From contig LT009756.1 of assembly GCA_900012615.1 (NCBI GenBank), positions 1,838,457 through 1,902,051 on the forward strand: a stretch of 63,595 nt of DNA. The letters are read 5' to 3'. The position numbers and the translations under genes are program-made. The notes below the pieces were generated by a model that saw only the letters and a program-made list of their open reading frames with translations, was not told the origin of the DNA and did no database searches. This stretch comes from Agrobacterium genomosp. 13 str. CFBP 6927. Its GTDB lineage: Bacteria; Pseudomonadota; Alphaproteobacteria; Rhizobiales; Rhizobiaceae. Below, piece after piece: positions 15,234-23,753 of the stretch (positions within the stretch are counted from its first letter, which is position 1; every line of letters starts with the position of its first letter).

Positions 15234-17048
15234 TCACGCCGCCAGCGAGACCGCGCGCCCTGCCCCGTTTCCGAGTTCGAAGCGTGACAACAGTGAGCGC
15301 AACTGGTGGCTCTCCTCGGCAAGCGTCTGGCTGGCTGCCGTCGTCTCTTCCACCATGGCGGCATTCTGCTGCGTCATCTGATCCATGTGGTTGACGGAGG
15401 TATTGATCTCCTGCAGGCCCGTCGCCTGTTCCCGCGCCGCCGTGGCGATGGAGTTGACGTGGCCTTCGACGCGGTTGACCAGTTCCACGATCTCGTCCAG
15501 CGCATCGCCCGTGGAGCGCACGAGCGCGACACCGCCGCCCACCTCTTCCGCAGAGCGGTTGATAAGGGTCTTGATCTCCTTGGCGGCATTGGCGGAACGT
15601 TGCGCAAGTTCGCGCACCTCCTGCGCCACCACGGCGAAACCACGCCCCGCTTCGCCAGCTCGAGCGGCCTCCACGCCGGCATTCAGCGCCAGAAGGTTGG
15701 TCTGGAAAGCGATTTCGTCGATGACGGAAATGATCTGCCCGATACGTTTGGACGAGTCCTCGATACGGCCCATGGCATCGACGGCGTTGCGCACGATCTC
15801 ACCGGAGCGTCCGGCGCTGCTTTTCGTGTCCTGCACCATCTGCCGCGCCTCATTGGCGCGCTCCGAGGCGGTGCGCACCGTGGCCGTGATCTCGTCGAGA
15901 GCCGCTGCCGTCTCCTCCAGCGCCGCCGCCTGCTGTTCTGTCCGGCGCGAGAGATTGCCGGTTGCCCCGCTGATATCGGCAGCGCTGTCATTCACGACAT
16001 CGCCGGTTCTGGCAATCGCCTCGATGGCGCCATGTAGCGCGCCGACGGCCCGGTTGAAGTCCGTGCGCAGCTTTTCATATTCGGCGCCGATATCGGCAAG
16101 CTCGACGGTCAGATCACCATTGGCGAGCGCTTCCAGCGAGTTGCCGAGCGCATTCATGGCATGGGCCTGGCGCTCTGATGCGGAACGCAGGACCATCTCA
16201 TTGCCGTGCCGAGCCTCTTCCAGCGCCCGCTGCTGATCCGCCTCGCGGGCCTGCAGGGCGCTGCGTTCATTGACGCTGTCTCGCAGCACCAGCAGTGTTT
16301 TCGCAATCGCGCCGATTTCGTTGCGACGGTCTGCGAACTGGATTTCAGCCGCACCGTCCCCGTCAGCGATACGCTTCATGCTCTGGCGGATGAGATCGAT
16401 CGGCCGCGTCACGCTGCGCACGACGGCGGCGGCCACGCCAATCACCAGCAGGCCCGACAAAACACACAGCCCGATGTTGAAATAGGCATCGTTCCAGAAA
16501 ACCGCCTCGAGATCATCGACATAAACCCCGGTGCCGACGATCCATCCCCAGGGCGCGAAACCGGCGACATGGGAGAACTTCTCGACGGGATCCGGCGCGC
16601 CGGGCTTCGGCCAGTAATAATCAACAAAACCCTGACCGCCCGCCTTCACCGTATTCACGAATTCGACGAACAGCGCCTTGCCGTTCGGATCCTTGTTGGC
16701 GGTGAGATCGGTGCCATTCATCTCGGGCTTGATCGGATGCATCACCATTTTGGGATGCATGTCGTTGATCCAGAAGTAGCCGCTGCCATTGCCATAACGC
16801 ATCGCCGCGATCGTGGTCTTGGCCTGCTGCTGCGCTGCCTCCCGGGTCAGGGCGCCGCTCTGTTCCAGACGATAATATTGTTCGAGAATAGCAACGGCCG
16901 TTTCGTTCATGGAGGCGAGACCGGCTTTGCGCTCGCGCTCCATTTCACGGAAGGTTTCGAAGAGGCTGAACGTCAGCGCCGCGATCAATATTGCCAGAAA
17001 CAATGCAACGAGCGCATAAAGGCGCATAGATATCGTAACGTTTTTCAT
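15234..17048 (-). CDS. Methyl-accepting chemotaxis protein with a single Cache sensor domain
   Basis: 604 residues. One membrane helix (about 8-30), a periplasmic single-Cache domain ([21 protein letters not shown] ... [13 protein letters not shown], about 35-185), a second helix (about 190-212), a HAMP linker and a signalling domain with the conserved hairpin tip region [12 protein letters not shown], then [20 protein letters not shown]. It would sense a small periplasmic ligand and control CheA. There is no C-terminal CheR-tethering pentapeptide. The start at 17048 has GGGGGAA immediately upstream; an earlier in-frame start at 17114 lacks a ribosome site. No che genes are nearby, so it is an orphan receptor. 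Confidence 0.93.
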   Translation of the reverse strand: MKNVTISMRLYALVALFLAILIAALTFSLFETFREMERERKAGLASMNETAVAILEQYYRLEQSGALTREAAQQQAKTTIAAMRYGNGSGYFWINDMHPKMVMHPIKPEMNGTDLTANKDPNGKALFVEFVNTVKAGGQGFVDYYWPKPGAPDPVEKFSHVAGFAPWGWIVGTGVYVDDLEAVFWNDAYFNIGLCVLSGLLVIGVAAAVVRSVTRPIDLIRQSMKRIADGDGAAEIQFADRRNEIGAIAKTLLVLRDSVNERSALQAREADQQRALEEARHGNEMVLRSASERQAHAMNALGNSLEALANGDLTVELADIGAEYEKLRTDFNRAVGALHGAIEAIARTGDVVNDSAADISGATGNLSRRTEQQAAALEETAAALDEITATVRTASERANEARQMVQDTKSSAGRSGEIVRNAVDAMGRIEDSSKRIGQIISVIDEIAFQTNLLALNAGVEAARAGEAGRGFAVVAQEVRELAQRSANAAKEIKTLINRSAEEVGGGVALVRSTGDALDEIVELVNRVEGHVNSIATAAREQATGLQEINTSVNHMDQMTQQNAAMVEETTAASQTLAEESHQLRSLLSRFELGNGAGRAVSLAA

Positions 17049-17302
17049 ATTCCCCCCAACGCCGCTGACGGCACTTCGACCAGCCGATGTTAAGGTTGAA
17101 AAATTTATTATCATTAAATACGCATATTATACGTTAGTATTATTCCATAACCGCTTCCTGAGCCCCACCGAATACTCTTCGCAGGCTGCCAAGATCGGCA
17201 CGGCAACCCGAAATCCGACAACAGCCCTGCGACTTTAAAGGGCTCGTTAACCCTGGCGGCCTATCCTTGTCTGCCAAAATATACGGTATTGGGAGGCGCG
17301 CG

Positions 17303-17617
17303 ATGGCACGGCCGAATTTCCGCTTTACGCATTACGACCTGAAGGAATTGCGGGCTGGGACGACCATTGAAATATCCCTGTCGGCCGTCAACAATGTGCG
17401 GCTGATGACGGGCGCGAATTTCCAGCGTTTTACCGAATTGCTCGACTTCAAATATCTCGGTGGCGTCGCGAAAAAATCACCGATCCGCATCAGCATTCCC
17501 GAGACAATGCACTGGCATCTGGTAATCGATGCGGAAGGGCATAGCGGCCTGGCGGAATCCTCGGTCAAGATGCTGCCAGCGCCGGCGCAGGCCGTGCAAC
17601 ACCGCAAAGCTTCATGA
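17303..17617 (+). CDS. DUF1883 domain protein
   Basis: 104 residues starting MARPNFRFTHYDLKELRAGT. The family is small and of unknown function, with a predicted beta-rich fold; conserved pieces seen here are VRLMTGANFQRF, GGVAKKSPIRI and HWHLVIDAEG. The ATG at 17303 is chosen because GGGAGG lies 7 bases upstream; an earlier frame at 17267 is less likely. It is monocistronic, between the chemoreceptor (divergent) and rarA (convergent). Confidence 0.87.
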   Translation: MARPNFRFTHYDLKELRAGTTIEISLSAVNNVRLMTGANFQRFTELLDFKYLGGVAKKSPIRISIPETMHWHLVIDAEGHSGLAESSVKMLPAPAQAVQHRKAS

Positions 17618-17753
17618 TTTCCATTTAAAAACAAATGGATGGCGCAGCTTTGCGACTCACTTTGCCAAGCACCTGATTCTCTTTATGAAGAACGGCGCAT
17701 CAAGCAGTTCTGGAAAATGCGTGGCGGCCTCCGTCCGAAACTGCACAAAAGCA

Positions 17754-19070
17754 CTAACGCGATCCGCGCTCGCGGCGCAGCTTCGCCCACCAGTCGAGGC
17801 GCTTGCGGATTTCCCGCTCGAAACCCCTGTCCGGCGGATCGTAAAACGTCGTTCGACCCATTTTCTCCGGGAAATAGTCCTGACCTGAAAAAGCATCCGG
17901 TTCGTCATGGTCGTAACGGTAACCGTCGCCGTAGCCCTCACCCTTCATCAGCTTGGTCGGCGCGTTCAATATATGCTTCGGCGGCACCAGCGAACCGTTT
18001 TCCTTTGCCGCCCGCATCGCCGATTTGAAGGCGGTGTAAACGGCATTCGATTTCGGCGCGGTGGCCAGATACACGCAGGCCTGCGCCAGCGCCAGCTCGC
18101 CTTCCGGTGAGCCGAGATAGTCATAAGCGTCCTTGGCGGCATTGCAGACGGCAAGCGCCTGCGGATCGGCAAGGCCGATATCCTCAACCGCCATACGCAC
18201 CAGCCGCCGCCCCAGATAAAGCGGGTCTTCGCCGGCATCGAACATGCGGGCGAGGTAATAAAGTGCCGCATCGGGGTCCGAACCACGCACCGATTTATGC
18301 AGCGCTGAAATGAGATTGTAGTGGCCGTCCTGGCTCTTGTCGTAAACCGGGGCGCGGCGCTGCACGATGCGCGTCAGCCCTTCGGTATCGAAAGTCTCAT
18401 CCTTGCGCGCGGCACGCCAAACCTCTTCGGCAAGCGTCAGCACGGCGCGGCCGTCGCCATCGGCCATGCGGATCAGGCTCGCACGTGCCTCCTCCGTTAG
18501 CGGCAGGGGCTTGCCCTCCGCCTCCTCGGCGCGCTTCAGAAGTTCGCTGAGGCTGTCCTCGTCATGCGAGCTGAAGGTCAGGACACGCGCACGCGACAAA
18601 AGAGCGGCATTGAGTTCAAAGGACGGGTTCTCGGTGGTGGCGCCCACCAGAATGATGGTGCCATCCTCCATGACCGGCAGAAAGCTGTCCTGCTGGGCGC
18701 GATTGAAGCGATGAATCTCGTCGACGAAAAGCAGTGTCTGCCGCCCATTCATCCGCCGCGTGCGCGCCGCTTCGAAAACCTTCTTGAGATCGGCGACACC
18801 GGAAAAAATCGCCGATATCTGCTCGAAAGCCAGACCAGCCTCGCCGGAAAGCAGGCGGGCAACCGTCGTCTTGCCGGTTCCGGGCGGCCCCCAGAAGATC
18901 ATCGACCCCAGCGAACCGCTATCGATCATGCGGCGCAGAACGCCCTCCTCGCCCGTCAGATGCGGCTGCCCGCTCACCTCCCCCAGCGTTTTCGGACGCA
19001 GACGATCGGCAAGAGGCCGCCGGTTGGCGACCTCGACAGGCACTTGCGGGGCGAAGAGGTCGTCACTCAT
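17754..19070 (-). CDS. rarA: Replication-associated recombination protein A (AAA+ ATPase)
   Basis: 438 residues of the RarA/MgsA/WRNIP1 family, an AAA+ ATPase acting at stalled replication forks. Walker A is GPPGTGKTT (61-69), Walker B LLFVDEIHRF (about 115-124), sensor 1 GATTENPSFE with the arginine finger region RARV following. The C-terminal half carries the tetramerisation region ending in FYDPPDRGFEREIRKRLDWW. It overlaps the upstream Do-type protease gene by 4 bases (ATGA), a pairing I recall from other Rhizobiales, although a functional link is not obvious. Confidence 0.95.
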   Translation of the reverse strand: MSDDLFAPQVPVEVANRRPLADRLRPKTLGEVSGQPHLTGEEGVLRRMIDSGSLGSMIFWGPPGTGKTTVARLLSGEAGLAFEQISAIFSGVADLKKVFEAARTRRMNGRQTLLFVDEIHRFNRAQQDSFLPVMEDGTIILVGATTENPSFELNAALLSRARVLTFSSHDEDSLSELLKRAEEAEGKPLPLTEEARASLIRMADGDGRAVLTLAEEVWRAARKDETFDTEGLTRIVQRRAPVYDKSQDGHYNLISALHKSVRGSDPDAALYYLARMFDAGEDPLYLGRRLVRMAVEDIGLADPQALAVCNAAKDAYDYLGSPEGELALAQACVYLATAPKSNAVYTAFKSAMRAAKENGSLVPPKHILNAPTKLMKGEGYGDGYRYDHDEPDAFSGQDYFPEKMGRTTFYDPPDRGFEREIRKRLDWWAKLRRERGSR

Positions 19071-20470
19071 CGCAGGAACTGCCGGATGCGCTGCCCGTCG
19101 CGCAGGATTTCCACCCGCCAGAAGCCGGGATTGTCGTCCAGCGCCTTCTCGACCGCCGCCGTGGAGGCGATATCCGCGCCGTTCAGCGACAGGATGACGT
19201 CCTTCGGCTGGAAGCCGACACGATAGGCCGGCGAGCCGCGCTTCACATCGGTGATGACAACGCCGGTCACCTGTGAAGGCATGCGCAATTCATCGGCAAG
19301 CTTTGGCGAAAGATTGGCGACCGTCGCGCCGGCGAAGGGATTTCGGCCTTCGATCAGCCGCTCGTCACGCGGGGCGGTTTCCGGCGCGGTATCGAGCGCG
19401 ATGGTCACCTTCTTTTCTTTGCCCTTGTCCATCACAGTCAATTCGGCGGATTTGCCGATGCCGGCGGTCGTCAGGCGATAGCCCAGCGCATCCGGATGTT
19501 CCACCTCAAAGCCGTTGACGGCGGTGACGACCTGACCCGGTTCGATGCCAGCCTTCTCTGCCGGGCCGTCCTTGACGACGCTGACGACGAGCGCCCCGCG
19601 GGCGCGATGCAGGCCGAGCGCTTCGGCGACATCGGAGGTTACAGGATCGAAGGTTGCGCCAATGTAAGGTCGCTGGAAACTCGCATCCCCGCGCTCGGCG
19701 GCAGCCACGAAAACTCGGACCAGATTGGCGGGGATGGCAAAACCGATGCCGTTCGAACCACCGCCCTTGGAAAAGATGGCGGTATTGATGCCGATCAACT
19801 CACCCGCCATGTTCGTCAGCGCACCGCCGGAATTGCCCGGGTTGATGGAGGCGTCCGTCTGGATGAAGAAGCCGAAATCGCCCTGCGTTACCTGATTGCG
19901 CGCCAGACCCGAAACGATGCCGCTCGTCACCGTCTGACCGACACCGAAGGGGTTGCCGATGGCAAGAACGAGATCGCCGACCTCGATGGCGTCAGAATTG
20001 CCGAGCGACAGCACCGGAAACTGCTCCTTGGCATCGATCTGCAGAACGGCGAGATCGACCCGGTCATCCTTCAGCAGAACCTTGGAGGAAAATTCGCGCC
20101 CATCCGCCAGCGCCACCTTGATGTCATCAGCACCGTCGATGACGTGATTGTTGGTCACCACGAGGCCGCCGGCGGTGACGATCACGCCCGATCCGAGCGA
20201 TGACTGTTTTTCCGTGCGGTTCGGCATCTGCTGACCGAAGAACTGCTCGAAGAAAGGATCGCCGGCAAAGGGCGACAGACGCCGCTGCACGACACGCTCC
20301 GCATAGACGTTCACCACGGCGCCCGCGGTACGCTTGACCAGCGGCGCGAAGGAAAGCTGCATTTCCGTCTGGCTCGACGGTACGGCCTTGTCCTGCGCCC
20401 GCACGCCGACCGGCAGGAGAATGAGCGCGGCGAGAAGGCCGGTGGACAGATACTTCAACACGCTTCGCAT
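19067..20470 (-). CDS. Do family (DegP/DegQ/HtrA) periplasmic serine protease
   Basis: 467 residues. A Sec signal peptide (LSTGLLAALILLPVGVRAQD) leads to a trypsin-like domain with catalytic triad H109 (NNHVIDG), D139 (DLAVLQ) and S214 (GNSGGAL), then two PDZ domains (about 270-360 and 375-467). This is a quality-control protease/chaperone of envelope proteins. The loop near QFFGQQM matches the family's LA loop. The ATG at 20470 is preferred among three clustered ATGs because GAGG lies 6 bases upstream. Overlap with rarA suggests an operon. Which paralogue (DegP or another) cannot be decided. Confidence 0.93.
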   Translation of the reverse strand: MRSVLKYLSTGLLAALILLPVGVRAQDKAVPSSQTEMQLSFAPLVKRTAGAVVNVYAERVVQRRLSPFAGDPFFEQFFGQQMPNRTEKQSSLGSGVIVTAGGLVVTNNHVIDGADDIKVALADGREFSSKVLLKDDRVDLAVLQIDAKEQFPVLSLGNSDAIEVGDLVLAIGNPFGVGQTVTSGIVSGLARNQVTQGDFGFFIQTDASINPGNSGGALTNMAGELIGINTAIFSKGGGSNGIGFAIPANLVRVFVAAAERGDASFQRPYIGATFDPVTSDVAEALGLHRARGALVVSVVKDGPAEKAGIEPGQVVTAVNGFEVEHPDALGYRLTTAGIGKSAELTVMDKGKEKKVTIALDTAPETAPRDERLIEGRNPFAGATVANLSPKLADELRMPSQVTGVVITDVKRGSPAYRVGFQPKDVILSLNGADIASTAAVEKALDDNPGFWRVEILRDGQRIRQFLR

Positions 20471-20644
20471 GTGATTCCTCATCGTCATCAGTATGATGGA
20501 GTTATAACGCCAAAGCCTGTAAAGCAAAGAGCGGCAAGATGATGACCAGTCTTTTCCAGGCATGGATCGGCTGACCCCATTGGAACCAACAGCACCCCTT
20601 TTCGGTTTCACCGGCACCAGACTGTCCTCAAAAAGAGACGATCC

Positions 20645-20995
20645 ATGCATCTGAAACCGACCCTCCTTGCCTGCGGCATCCTCTTCGCCCCCTCCTTCAT
20701 TTCGCTGGCCAGCGCGGCGAGCTTCGATTGCACCAAGCCTGATCTCGCGGCAGACGAAAAGGCAATCTGCGACAACCGTGCCCTCAACGACCAGGATGTG
20801 AAGATGGCCACCACCTTCGACATCCTCACCCAGCTGATGGCCATGGGCGCCCGTGACACGCTGCGCGACGAGCAGAGCAAGTGGCTGAAGAAACGCCAGG
20901 AATGCGCAGCGGACATTGCCTGCCTCACCGGCGCCTATGAGGAACGCATGAAACGTCTGAGCGAAGCCTTCCAGAGCATCAATCGGCCGCTGTAA
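20645..20995 (+). CDS. LprI-like (DUF1311-type) secreted protein
   Basis: 116 residues with a signal peptide ending at LASAAS and a compact domain: FDCTKPDLAADEKAICDN, LNDQDVKMATTF and LRDEQSKWLKKRQECAADIACLTGAYEERMKRL. The four cysteines and the xxxQxxWLKxRxxC pattern are typical of the lysozyme-inhibitor LprI N-terminal family. Inhibition of lysozyme is inferred from family naming only. It lies divergent from the Do protease, both probably envelope-related. Confidence 0.85.
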   Translation: MHLKPTLLACGILFAPSFISLASAASFDCTKPDLAADEKAICDNRALNDQDVKMATTFDILTQLMAMGARDTLRDEQSKWLKKRQECAADIACLTGAYEERMKRLSEAFQSINRPL

Positions 20996-21008
20996 CGCAA
21001 ATCCGATA

Positions 21009-21043
21009 TTGACAACATATTGTCAAAATGGCAATATGTTGTC
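21009..21043. promoter_or_regulatory. Double palindromic operator of the MarR-family gene
   Basis: GACAACATATTG (21011-21022) and its exact inverse CAATATGTTGTC (21032-21043) are separated by 9 bases. Within this, TTGACAA-CATA-TTGTCAA (21009-21026) is itself a perfect palindrome and TGGCAA-TATG-TTGTCA (21028-21043) a near-perfect second. Two dimer sites 19 to 22 bases apart, the second ending at the base before the start codon, are what an autorepressed MarR gene would show. TTGACA at 21009 may also serve as a -35 element. Confidence 0.8.
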
Positions 21044-21499
21044 ATGAAAACGGACAACGCGCACATTCTTTCCGCCCTGGCGGTGGCCATCTTTCGAACC
21101 AATGGCGCGTTGATCGCCGCGGGCGACGCCCTGTCTGCACCCTTCGGCCTGTCCAGTGCACGCTGGCAGGTTCTGGGAGCTGTGGTGCTTGCCGGCCAGC
21201 CTTTGACCGTGGCGCAGATCGCACGGAACATGGGCCAGACCCGGCAGGGTGTGCAACGCCTCATCGATGAGATGGAGCGACAGGACATTGTCTGCTTCGA
21301 AAACAATCCGCACCACAAGCGGGCCAAGCTCATTCGCCTTACCGAAAAGGGCGAGAATGCCTATGCCGCCACCATGCAGCAATGGAATGAACTCGCCGGC
21401 CGTTTAGCGACGGATATGCAGGCGGAGCAACTGAGTAACGCCATAGACTGCCTGAACCGGCTTTTCGCCGGGCTGGACGCCGATCCGCCGCAAGGCTGA
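21044..21499 (+). CDS. MarR family transcriptional regulator
   Basis: 151 residues. Winged helix-turn-helix: LTVAQIARNMGQTRQGVQRLIDEMERQDIV is the recognition helix region (about 55-85), followed by the wing NPHHKRAKLIRLTEKGENAY. N- and C-terminal helices would form the dimer interface. The ATG at 21044 directly follows the operator's right arm, with no ribosome site, so translation is either leaderless or from a TTG at 21020. Together with the next gene (25-base gap) it forms a likely operon. The ligand and wider regulon are unknown. Confidence 0.9.
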   Translation: MKTDNAHILSALAVAIFRTNGALIAAGDALSAPFGLSSARWQVLGAVVLAGQPLTVAQIARNMGQTRQGVQRLIDEMERQDIVCFENNPHHKRAKLIRLTEKGENAYAATMQQWNELAGRLATDMQAEQLSNAIDCLNRLFAGLDADPPQG

Positions 21500-21524
21500 A
21501 CCGATCTTCTAAAGGACTATATCG

Positions 21525-21959
21525 ATGAGAACCCTTCATCCCGTCGCCGGCACGCTGGCGTTGGCGATCATATTCGCCTTTTGGTTATCCACCGCGGCCA
21601 CCGAAATCTCCGGTTCCAGCGAAGCGATCCGTACCGTCAAGCTCGCCATTCCCTGGGGGTTCCTGGTGCTTGCACCCGCGCTTGCGGTCACGGGTTTCAG
21701 CGGCTTTCGCATGGGCGCCAAATGGAAACATCCGCTGGTCGCAGCCAAGAAGAAACGTATGCCGCTCATCGCACTGAACGGGTTGCTGATCCTCATCCCC
21801 TGCGCGCTTGTGCTTCGGCATTTCGCCCTCTCAAACGATTACGGCGGGGTCTTCTACGCCGTTCAGGCGCTGGAACTTTGCGCCGGAGCGCTCAATATCA
21901 CCCTTCTCGCAAAAAGCTTCCGCAATGGCCTTCAGCTAAAACGCCGTCTGGCCGCCTAG
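21525..21959 (+). CDS. Small four-helix membrane protein, function unknown
   Basis: 144 residues with four hydrophobic segments (about 6-25, 42-62, 80-100, 112-132) and a conserved-looking cytoplasmic loop FRMGAKWKHPLVAAKKKRM. AAAGGA lies 8 bases before the start. It follows the MarR gene and is probably repressed by it, so it may take part in a response to the same ligand. I do not recognise the family with confidence. Confidence 0.75.
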   Translation: MRTLHPVAGTLALAIIFAFWLSTAATEISGSSEAIRTVKLAIPWGFLVLAPALAVTGFSGFRMGAKWKHPLVAAKKKRMPLIALNGLLILIPCALVLRHFALSNDYGGVFYAVQALELCAGALNITLLAKSFRNGLQLKRRLAA

Positions 21960-21980
21960 CTCGGCGTTTTGCGCATGAGG

Positions 21981-22982
21981 TTATACCGCCCGGATGATGC
22001 TCTCCATCAGCCCATGCAGCTGGTCGCGATAACCGGTTCTGGCCGACGGCGCATCCTCGCGTGAGGTCATCACCACGGAAAGCCGTTTGGCCGGTACGAT
22101 GTAAAGCATCTGCCCGCCGTACCCCCAGGCATAATAGACTGTCGACCCCGCCATCTCCTTGATGAACCAGCAATAGCCATAACCATCGCCGTTAAAGACG
22201 GAATTGGTACGCTGCTGCCAGGATTGGTCGATCCAGTCTTGCGAGATCAGCCGCTCGCCGCCGGGCGTCACCCCGCCCAGCCGGTAAAGCTCGCCAAAGG
22301 CCAGGAGCGACCGCGCCGTCATCGCCATCTGGTTGCCGCCGAGATAGATGCCCTGCGGATCTCGCTCCCAGCCGCCAATGGAAAATCCCTCGAGCGGCCG
22401 GAACCAGTCGCGAGCGAGCGACAGCGTCGAACGGCCGGAAGCTTTTGTCAGGATCGCCGAAAGCAGATGGGTGGAGCCGGTCGAATAAAGCATGCCGCCG
22501 CCCGGTTCTCCGGCAAAACCGGAACCCAGCGCCATTCTCACCCAGTTGCGGCTGGCGACCCAGCGGCCATAGTTCGGGCCCGACATGCGTTCCAGGCCGG
22601 ATTGCATGGACAGCAGGTTGCCGATGGTAACCCTTTCCAGCCGTGGGTCTGGGTTCTGCAGAAAATCGCTGCGTAGAACGGTTGCGATTGGCTGATCGGC
22701 GCCCGACAGTATCTTGCGGTCGATCGCCATGCCGACCAACGCCGAAATAACCGATTTCGATGCCGACTTGATATTGGTTGAACCGTTCAGGCTGGCACCA
22801 TGATAGGCGCGGCTCGCGACCTCCCCGCCATCGATGCTGACGATGACGGCCTTGAGGCTGGAAAGCGCATCCGCCTCCCGTAGCAACGGGTCGAAACGAA
22901 TGCCATCGCCACTGCTTTGCGCGCGGGCAAGCGGGGCTATAGGCAGGGACGCGATAAGGGCAAGTGCGGTTCGTCTTTTCAT
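21981..22982 (-). CDS. Serine hydrolase of the beta-lactamase/penicillin-binding family
   Basis: 333 residues. A Sec signal peptide (KRRTALALIASLPIAPLARA) precedes a class C beta-lactamase-like fold. The nucleophile motif is S73-A-S-K76 in IKSASKSVIS, a Tyr motif is probably MLYSTGS, and a late YAWGYGGQMLY stands where HxG/KTG is usual. Exported esterase, peptidase or amidase activity is plausible; true beta-lactamase activity cannot be inferred. It is convergent with the four-helix gene (21-base gap) and transcribed alone. Confidence 0.88.
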   Translation of the reverse strand: MKRRTALALIASLPIAPLARAQSSGDGIRFDPLLREADALSSLKAVIVSIDGGEVASRAYHGASLNGSTNIKSASKSVISALVGMAIDRKILSGADQPIATVLRSDFLQNPDPRLERVTIGNLLSMQSGLERMSGPNYGRWVASRNWVRMALGSGFAGEPGGGMLYSTGSTHLLSAILTKASGRSTLSLARDWFRPLEGFSIGGWERDPQGIYLGGNQMAMTARSLLAFGELYRLGGVTPGGERLISQDWIDQSWQQRTNSVFNGDGYGYCWFIKEMAGSTVYYAWGYGGQMLYIVPAKRLSVVMTSREDAPSARTGYRDQLHGLMESIIRAV

Positions 22983-23211
22983 GTCACTGAACTAGGAAGC
23001 CATACGGCGATGAAAAGAGGAAACGCTGCCAATCACTCCAATGTGACCCTACTTAAATCACCGAATTTCCACGCCCCAATTTGATGATCTCGCAGAATCT
23101 CCATGAAAACAGGGCGTTGGCATGAATTCCGGAATCGAGATGCGAAGCGCTTGAATCAGTTTGTGATCTTGAGGACTATTGCCCTGCCGCAAATGCAAAA
23201 GACGGGAAACG

Positions 23212-23694
23212 ATGTCACAACTGAAATCATCACGCCTTGTCCTGCGGCCATTTAAAATGACGGACTCGCCGCCACTCGCCCGGTTGACGAACGATCCGCT
23301 CATTTTGCGCAATCTGCTGCGCACGGCCTACCCTTTCGAACCCGACGATGCACGGCGTCTGATCAGGCGCATTGCTGAGCGTCGGCTGCCGGTATGGGCG
23401 GTGGATGATGGCAGGCTGGTCGGTCTCATCGGCCTTTCGGGCGAATTCGGCCTTTGGCTTGATCGCCGTGTCTGGGGCAAAGGCTATGGAGAAGAAGCCG
23501 GACGCCTCGTCATCGATTATGCCTTTCAGCACATGGGCATCAGAACCCTGCATGCCAATCCCCTGTTTGATAACAGGGCGTCGCACCGTCTGATGCACAA
23601 GCTGGGCTTTGTTGCAACCGGCCGTGCAAATGCCTTTTGCAGGCAAAGGGGAGAAATCGTGCCGCTTCGACCTTATCGGCTCGATAAAGAATGA
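23212..23694 (+). CDS. GNAT family N-acetyltransferase (RimJ/RimL-like)
   Basis: 160 residues: SSRLVLRPFKMTDSPPLARLTND at the start, LIGLSGEFGLWLDRRVWGKGYGEEAGRLVIDYAF for the acetyl-CoA pyrophosphate loop (shifted from QxxGxG/A to GKGYGEE) and NRASHRLMHKLGFVATGRANAFC at the end. The layout matches RimJ/RimL-type enzymes acting on amino groups of proteins or small molecules. The substrate is unknown. The start at 23212 is the ATG closest to the family N-terminus. It shares a bidirectional terminator with ilvD. Confidence 0.88.
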   Translation: MSQLKSSRLVLRPFKMTDSPPLARLTNDPLILRNLLRTAYPFEPDDARRLIRRIAERRLPVWAVDDGRLVGLIGLSGEFGLWLDRRVWGKGYGEEAGRLVIDYAFQHMGIRTLHANPLFDNRASHRLMHKLGFVATGRANAFCRQRGEIVPLRPYRLDKE

Positions 23695-23704
23695 ACGGCA
23701 CAAA

Positions 23705-23732
23705 AAAGCCGCCGTTTATCAACGGCGGCTTT
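23705..23732. terminator. Bidirectional terminator between GNAT and ilvD genes
   Basis: AAAGCCGCCGTT (23705-23716), loop TATC, AACGGCGGCTTT (23721-23732). It is flanked by A-runs on the left and T-rich sequence on the right, so it can end transcripts from both sides. Confidence 0.88.
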
Positions 23733-23753
23733 ATCATCTCGCAAATCCGGAAA

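Noticed and set aside
23058..23211. Small gene upstream of the GNAT gene
   Set aside because: Open frames here overlap the GNAT start or have no ribosome site; the interval is a normal divergent promoter gap.
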